Below are positions 6,571 to 10,507 of a stretch of DNA of 10,507 bases, piece by piece. Position 1 is the stretch's first letter. Each line of letters starts with the position of its first letter. Made by a program: the position numbers and the translations under genes. Under the pieces are notes generated by a model. The model was not told where the DNA came from. It was given only the letters and a program-made list of their open reading frames with translations, and did no database searches. This stretch comes from JALUUH01 sp964636675 (GTDB taxonomy: Bacteria > Pseudomonadota > Gammaproteobacteria > S012-40): assembly GCA_964636675.1 (NCBI GenBank), contig CAZWUO010000134.1, forward strand, positions 1 through 10,507, read 5' to 3'.

Positions 6571-7414
6571 TGCTTGATTTTTTTTTCGGTTGGCATAACG
6601 ATTGAGTTTGTTACCGGGATTGAACTAGTTACCGGGATTGAACTAGTTACCGGGATTGAACTNNNNNNNNNNNNNNNNNNNNNNNNNNNNNNNNNNNNNN
6701 NNNNNNNNNNNNNNNNNNNNNNNNNNNNNNNNNNNNNNNNNNNNNNNNNNNNNNNNNNNNNNTTGTTACCGGGATTGAACTAGTTACCGGGATTGAACTA
6801 GTTACCGGGATTGAACTGGTTACAGGGATTGAACTGGTTACCGGGATTGAGTTTGCGACTGGGTTTAATACGGCGTTTAGTTGAGCATGGGCAACGGGGA
6901 TATGCATTAACTGCGCAATCGGTAGCTGTTGCTGGACACATAATAATATGCGTATTGGGCCACCATGGGTAATAAGAAGTTGACGTTGTTTTTTTGCGAA
7001 AACTTCTTGCCAACCATCCATGACGCGGTGTTTAACCGTTAATAAGGTTTCTCCGTTAGGTGGTGAATATTGCAGCGGGTCTTGCCAAAATCGGCTTAAA
7101 CCCTCCGGATCACTCGCTAATATATCATCGGCTGAAAGACCATCCCAATCGCCAAAATCCATTTCTTGAAATCTCGCATCTATCGTCAGTGGAATGCTTA
7201 GTTTGCTCGCCAGTCGTGCGGCAAATTCTCGACAGCGTTTTAATGGCGATGAAGTGATGCTTTGCCACTCTGCATGACCATCGACGGCTTGCCACATTTG
7301 CTGCCAGCCTTGCGCACTCAGCGGCGCATCCGTCACCCCAAGATATACCTTACCAGCGACCGTCTCACCATGGCGCAATAAATCGATTTGCGCATCATTC
7401 AAAAATGTTTGCAC
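6567..7414 (-). CDS. cobC: Alpha-ribazole-phosphate phosphatase CobC, C-terminus with hexapeptide repeats and an assembly gap
   Basis: This is a histidine-phosphatase-superfamily enzyme that removes the phosphate of alpha-ribazole phosphate or cobalamin phosphate. The catalytic RHGE is at 14-17 (nucleophile H15); further residues are R60 after SSPL, the acid E84 in FQEMDFGDWDG, and H150 in LLITHGGPIR. The start is a GTG at 7414, 17 bases after the cobT stop. The core ends near residue 183. After it come NPVA and five six-residue units (188-217), one NSIPVT then four SSIPVT. A run of 100 N then interrupts the gene. Reading straight through the Ns shifts the frame, because 100 is not a multiple of three, and gives a false end near 6647. 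If the identical 55-base contig ends are merged, the frame continues as NSIVMPTEKKIKQ and stops at TGA (6569-6567), overlapping the cobS ATG and giving 230 residues. The 3' end is therefore inferred, and the true copy number is unknown. Confidence 0.88.
6610..6854. repeat. 18-bp tandem minisatellite inside the cobC 3' end
   Basis: The + strand unit is gttaccgggattgaacta. Left of the gap, units start at 6610, 6628 and 6646 (the last cut at 17 bases). Right of it, they start at 6765, 6783, 6801, 6819 and 6837. The units at 6801 and 6819 end in g instead of a, the one at 6819 has acagg for accgg, and the one at 6837 ends in gagttt. The same attgagttt also flanks the array at 6601-6609. On the coding (minus) strand each unit is six codons, S/N-S-I-P-V-T, so copy-number change keeps the cobC frame. 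Confidence 0.93.
6663..6762. other. 100-N scaffold gap, probably an artefact of overlapping contigs
   Basis: Exactly 100 Ns is a conventional placeholder for a gap of unknown size. The 55 bases ending at 6662 (6608-6662) are identical to the 55 bases starting at 6763 (6763-6817). Both begin with ttgttacc and contain just over three 18-bp units. Two contigs sharing one terminal 55-mer is the expected output of a de Bruijn assembler run with k=55. There may therefore be no missing unique sequence, only an unresolved number of repeat units. Confidence 0.9.
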
Positions 7415-7431
7415 GCTGAGCTTCTACTAAG

Positions 7432-8484
7432 CTAAGCCGGTATTTTAGCAGATACGCTGGCTTCTTCAAAAGTCGCCATTTCATTATGTAAGGCACAGGC
7501 TAGCTTGAGTAATGGCACCGCAACCGCTGCACCACTGGCTTCGCCGAGTCGCAGCTGTAAACTTAATAAAGGATGTGCCTGCAAGGTGTCAAGAATCAAG
7601 CGATGTCCGGGTTCCACCGAATGATGTGCGTATAAAAACCAATCTTTTGCCCCCGGTAAAATACGCTCAGCAAGTAAGGCGGCGCTAGTGCTTATAAAAC
7701 CATCAAGCAATACAGGAATACCTAATTGTGCACATCGAATATAGGCACCCACTAACGCTGCAATCTCAAACCCACCCAAGGTTTGCAGTATCTTCAGTGG
7801 AGTATCAAGCCGTTGCGCATGAAAATCCAGCGCGCGTTGAATCACATCTTGTTTATGTAACATGCCTTCTTGATCCAAGCCGGTTCCCGCGCCAACTAAT
7901 TGTTTGACCGGCATATCTAATAATCCAGCGGCAAGTGCCGTTGCTGAACTGGTATTGCCTATGCCCATCTCACCGCCGATAAACAAATGTTGGCCATCCG
8001 CTTTGACCCGCTCGGCGGTTTGCCGACCAATTTTCATGGCTTGTGCAAGTTGCTGCTCATCCATTGCTGCCTGGTGTAGAAAATTCTTAGTCCCCGCCGC
8101 CAGTGTGCAATCAGTCACATTATCTAATGCTTCTAAAGACTGTATTGTACCCAGATTAATCACCTCAAGATCGGCCTTTAATTCACGTGCTAACACACAA
8201 ATAGCTGCTCCACCGGTCGAAAAATTACGTATCATCTCAGCAGTTACTGCTTGCGGAAAAGCAGATACCTTTTCTTCGGCTATTCCATGATCAGCAGCGA
8301 ATAGGGTAATTTGAATCGCCGATATTTCGGGCCTTGCTGTTGCTTGCATAGCCGCAAGCTCGATCGCTAGTGATTCCAAACGACCCAGCGCACCCGGTGG
8401 TTTGGTTAAAATTTTCTGTCTGGCCATCGCTTGCTCGCTGGCAATAACATCAAGTTTATGTACCGGAATATTAAGCCATTCCAT
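7432..8484 (-). CDS. cobT: Nicotinate-nucleotide-dimethylbenzimidazole phosphoribosyltransferase
   Basis: The cytoplasmic enzyme transfers phosphoribose from nicotinate mononucleotide to 5,6-dimethylbenzimidazole, giving alpha-ribazole 5'-phosphate for the lower ligand of B12. At 350 residues it has normal length and every family block: KPPGALGRLE (28-37), ADHGIAEE (64-71), NFSTGGAAI (87-95), GGEMGIGNTSSA (170-181), VGAGTGLD, GGFEIAALVGAYI, DGFISTSAAL, HHSVEPGH and LRLGEASGAA (311-320). E172 and E315 align with the glutamates known as E174 and E317 in Salmonella CobT; the second is the catalytic base. Its ATG directly follows the cobU stop (TAAATG), and a strong Shine-Dalgarno sequence sits inside the cobU 3' end. 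The presence of cobT implies the cell makes, or imports, a benzimidazole-type base. Confidence 0.97.
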   Translation of the reverse strand: MEWLNIPVHKLDVIASEQAMARQKILTKPPGALGRLESLAIELAAMQATARPEISAIQITLFAADHGIAEEKVSAFPQAVTAEMIRNFSTGGAAICVLARELKADLEVINLGTIQSLEALDNVTDCTLAAGTKNFLHQAAMDEQQLAQAMKIGRQTAERVKADGQHLFIGGEMGIGNTSSATALAAGLLDMPVKQLVGAGTGLDQEGMLHKQDVIQRALDFHAQRLDTPLKILQTLGGFEIAALVGAYIRCAQLGIPVLLDGFISTSAALLAERILPGAKDWFLYAHHSVEPGHRLILDTLQAHPLLSLQLRLGEASGAAVAVPLLKLACALHNEMATFEEASVSAKIPA

Positions 8485-9003
8485 TTAGTTATCTCCTTTT
8501 AAGACTAACGGCAAACCCGCGATCGTTAATACCACACGATCACATTGCTGGGCGAGGGTCTGATGCAAAGTACCCGCTGCATCCCCAAAACGCCGGGTTA
8601 ATTCGCCATTCGGGATGATGCCCATGCTGGTTTCGTTACCGACCATCAATAAACACCCCTTAAAATTCACCACGGCGTTTAACAATGCTTCACGTTGCTG
8701 TTGCAGTTCATTTTGATTTTTATGCATTAATAAATTAGTCACCCATAAAGTTAAACAATCAATTAGTATGCAATTTTCAGCAGCAGAGAATTGATCGACC
8801 ACCTTCCCGATAGCATGTGCTTCTTCGATAACCATCCAGTCATCGGTTCGCTGTGCCCGATGTTGCTCGATGCGAGCTTGCATTTCCTGGTCGGCGGCGG
8901 TTGCCGTCGCTATATAAATAAGTTTTTTGCCAGTTTGTTGCGCCAGCTTTTCAGCCAGTCGGCTTTTCCCCGAGCGTATGCCGCCGAGGATCAAGGTCTT
9001 CAT
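8485..9003 (-). CDS. cobU: Bifunctional adenosylcobinamide kinase / adenosylcobinamide-phosphate guanylyltransferase
   Basis: The cytoplasmic enzyme phosphorylates adenosylcobinamide and then adds GMP from GTP, giving adenosylcobinamide-GDP for CobS. From the chosen start it has 172 residues: Walker A GGIRSGKS at 7-14, the RIEQHRAQR segment with the likely guanylated H48, DCLTLWVTN at 82-90, VGNETSMGIIP, and the end VVLTIAGLPLVLKG. I chose the ATG at 9003 because an AGGA lies six bases upstream and it gives the family-typical MKTLILGG N-terminus. An in-frame ATG at 9033, five bases after the cobQ stop, would add ten residues (MSITAHAGPA) but has no good ribosome-binding site. Pseudomonas nomenclature uses cobP. 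It lies between cobQ and cobT in the operon. Confidence 0.95.
   Translation of the reverse strand: MKTLILGGIRSGKSRLAEKLAQQTGKKLIYIATATAADQEMQARIEQHRAQRTDDWMVIEEAHAIGKVVDQFSAAENCILIDCLTLWVTNLLMHKNQNELQQQREALLNAVVNFKGCLLMVGNETSMGIIPNGELTRRFGDAAGTLHQTLAQQCDRVVLTIAGLPLVLKGDN
8493..8498 (-). promoter_or_regulatory. Strong ribosome-binding site for cobT
   Basis: On the minus strand AAGGAG ends eight bases before the cobT ATG and lies within the last codons of cobU. It is the best Shine-Dalgarno match in the operon. It allows independent initiation at cobT even though the stop and start codons abut. Confidence 0.75.
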
Positions 9004-9009
9004 CGCAGG

Positions 9010-9013
9010 TCCT
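9010..9013 (-). promoter_or_regulatory. Ribosome-binding site favouring the downstream cobU start
   Basis: AGGA on the minus strand is spaced six bases from the ATG at 9003. It supports that start over the in-frame ATG at 9033, which has no comparable element. Confidence 0.5.
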
Positions 9014-9038
9014 GCGTGTGCTGTTATTGACATTGTGC

Positions 9039-10507
9039 TTAGCTCTGTTGTTTGGGAAGTCGTAAAATTTTCATTATCTGATCCAGATCTATATTTTTCT
9101 CGACGACATCGGCGAGTCGATCAATTTGCGTTTCTCGCATTTGTTTATAGTCGATCGCGGTTGCTGCATGCAAACCTGCCCAGCGCAGTAATGCATTGCA
9201 AGCCTGTGGTGATTCAAACAAACCGTGTGCATAACAACCGAGTACGGCATTGTCTGGGCTAATCGCTCCATCATCACCGGATGAAGTATGCAACACAGGA
9301 CGTGTGAGATCATCACCGGTGGTAATGCCGGCGTGTATTTCATAAGCGGTGACAGGAGCTTTATCTAAATACAGTTCACCGCTGATGTTTTTTAACTGCT
9401 TTTCTTTTGCCAATTGTGTTTGCATATTTAACAAACCCAGTCCGTCAACAATGCCTGCGTCTCCTTCAATGCCTAAGGGATCACTCACGTGTCTGCCGAG
9501 CATCTGATATCCACCGCAAATACCGATGACCTTGCCCCCGTAACGTAAATGTTTTTTTATCTGTGCATCCCAGCCTTGCTGGTACAACCACGTAAGATCG
9601 GCTAATACGGACTTACTGCCAGGAAGAATAATTAAATCGCAGGCCGGGATTGCTTGCTCGGGCGCGATATAACTCAATACAACATTGGGGTGAAAGCGCA
9701 GTGGATCAAAATCGGTATGATTGCTGATACGCGGAAAAACCGGGACGACGATTTTGAATCTTTTTTTGTTTTTCTCGATTGCGCTAGCAGCAAGCGGCAG
9801 CGCATCTTCCGCTTCAAGATGTAACCCGTGGATATACGGTATCACACCGAGCACGGGCTTTCCCGTACGCTGTTCTAACCAATCGAGTCCGCTTTGCAAG
9901 AGCTTAATATCACCGCGAAATCGATTAATCACCCAGCCCCTGATACGCGCTTGCTCTGAGGCACTCAGCAAGGCCAAGGTACCCACAATATGCGCAAACA
10001 CACCCCCCTTATCGATATCAGCAATCAGGATGACCGGGCAATCGGCGGACTCGGCAAAGCCCATATTGGCGATATCATTCGCTCTTAAATTAATTTCTGC
10101 CGGTGATCCTGCGCCTTCGATAAGCACCGTCGTATACGCACTGCACAAACGTGCATAAGCATCCATGACTGCCGTTTTTGCGTGTTGTTTATAGGCGTGA
10201 TAGGTTGCCGCATCTTGATTGCCGATGGCCTTCCCATTAATAATCACCTGCGCACCGATATCGGAGTTTGGCTTTAATAATACCGGATTCATATCGGTAT
10301 GGGGTAACAAACCACAGGCCTGGGCTTGCACCACTTGCGCGCGACCAATTTCGCCGCCGTTTTCCGCCACCGCGCTGTTTAATGCCATGTTCTGTGGTTT
10401 AAAGGGTGCGACGCGTATCCCCTTGCGATAGAGAATACGACACAACGCAGTCACCAAGGTACTCTTGCCGGCGTCTGATGTCGTGCCTTGAATCATTAGT
10501 GCAGAAT
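9039..10507 (-). CDS. cobQ: Cobyric acid synthase (5'-truncated at the window edge)
   Basis: The cytoplasmic glutamine-dependent enzyme amidates four corrin side chains of adenosylcobyrinic acid a,c-diamide to give adenosylcobyric acid. Counting from the ATG at 10496, the N-terminal ATPase-like domain has the P-loop GTTSDAGKS (4-12), PFKPQNMALNS, NPVLLKP, LIEGAGSPAEINL and IADIDKGGVFA. The C-terminal type 1 glutamine amidotransferase domain has the nucleophile C327 in GICGGYQMLG and H424 in CYAHGLFESP. The frame stays open upstream as S-A-L before that ATG. Homologues usually carry a few residues before (L)MIQGTTSDAGKS, so the true start is probably just outside the window. The stop is TAA at 9041-9039, closely followed by cobU. 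This is the first cob gene visible; the operon may begin further right. Confidence 0.97.
   Translation of the reverse strand, partial: SALMIQGTTSDAGKSTLVTALCRILYRKGIRVAPFKPQNMALNSAVAENGGEIGRAQVVQAQACGLLPHTDMNPVLLKPNSDIGAQVIINGKAIGNQDAATYHAYKQHAKTAVMDAYARLCSAYTTVLIEGAGSPAEINLRANDIANMGFAESADCPVILIADIDKGGVFAHIVGTLALLSASEQARIRGWVINRFRGDIKLLQSGLDWLEQRTGKPVLGVIPYIHGLHLEAEDALPLAASAIEKNKKRFKIVVPVFPRISNHTDFDPLRFHPNVVLSYIAPEQAIPACDLIILPGSKSVLADLTWLYQQGWDAQIKKHLRYGGKVIGICGGYQMLGRHVSDPLGIEGDAGIVDGLGLLNMQTQLAKEKQLKNISGELYLDKAPVTAYEIHAGITTGDDLTRPVLHTSSGDDGAISPDNAVLGCYAHGLFESPQACNALLRWAGLHAATAIDYKQMRETQIDRLADVVEKNIDLDQIMKILRLPKQQS

Noticed and set aside
6647..6662. A cobC end encoding VQSR just left of the gap.
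   Set aside because: It arises only because 100 Ns shift the frame by one base. The repeat phase on both sides gives a different, consistent frame.
6574..6783. Forward-strand frame through the 18-bp repeats (VTGIEL repeats).
   Set aside because: It is the antisense of the cobC repeat array, includes the Ns, and has no recognisable domain.
6610..6854. The short tandem repeats considered as a CRISPR array.
   Set aside because: The 18-bp units abut with no spacers and encode an in-frame hexapeptide, so this is a minisatellite.
7904..8290. A 128-codon forward frame opposite cobT.
   Set aside because: It is antisense to an intact, highly conserved gene and has no protein-family features.

Overview
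The window looks like a draft-assembly scaffold from a Gram-negative bacterium, most likely a gammaproteobacterium with moderate to low GC. This is an inference from three things: the protein families, the style of two-component system (a NarL-type regulator beside a kinase with the SHDMRQPLHA phospho-acceptor motif), and the aerobic-type names and order of the cobalamin genes. No RNA genes, CRISPR array or intact transposon were seen.

Layout. (1) Positions 2-2503, + strand: the 3' part of a gene for a secreted or surface protein made of seven tandem PPC-like beta domains. The DNA repeats with a period of 348-354 bp, and the later copies are almost identical. (2) 2504-2754: an intergenic region with a 9-bp inverted repeat just upstream of a response regulator. 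(3) 2755-3390, +: a NarL/LuxR-type response regulator, convergent with (4) 3402-5183, -: a membrane hybrid sensor histidine kinase with its own receiver domain. Only 11 bp separate the two stop codons, so they probably form one signalling module. (5) 5239-5721, -: a remnant of an AAA_14/DUF4143 ATPase that has lost its middle and the Walker A glycine. (6) 5812-10507, -: a compact late-cobalamin operon transcribed cobQ - cobU - cobT - cobC - cobS. CobQ amidates the corrin ring. CobU activates adenosylcobinamide to its GDP form. CobT makes alpha-ribazole phosphate. CobS joins the two halves and CobC removes the phosphate. Together they complete adenosylcobalamin from an adenosylated cobyrinic acid a,c-diamide. 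The operon promoter, any cobalamin riboswitch and the cobQ start lie beyond the right edge.

The most notable spot is the cobC/cobS junction. The cobC 3' end carries an in-frame 18-bp minisatellite encoding repeated SSIPVT hexapeptides, interrupted by exactly 100 N. The 55 bases on each side of the N run are identical, which is what two contigs overlapping by an assembler k-mer of 55 would give. Merging the overlap restores one reading frame: cobC then runs through the repeats and stops at a TGA inside an ATGA that also starts cobS. As deposited, the gap makes cobC look frameshifted and uncoupled. I did not find a convincing new defence or mobile system here.
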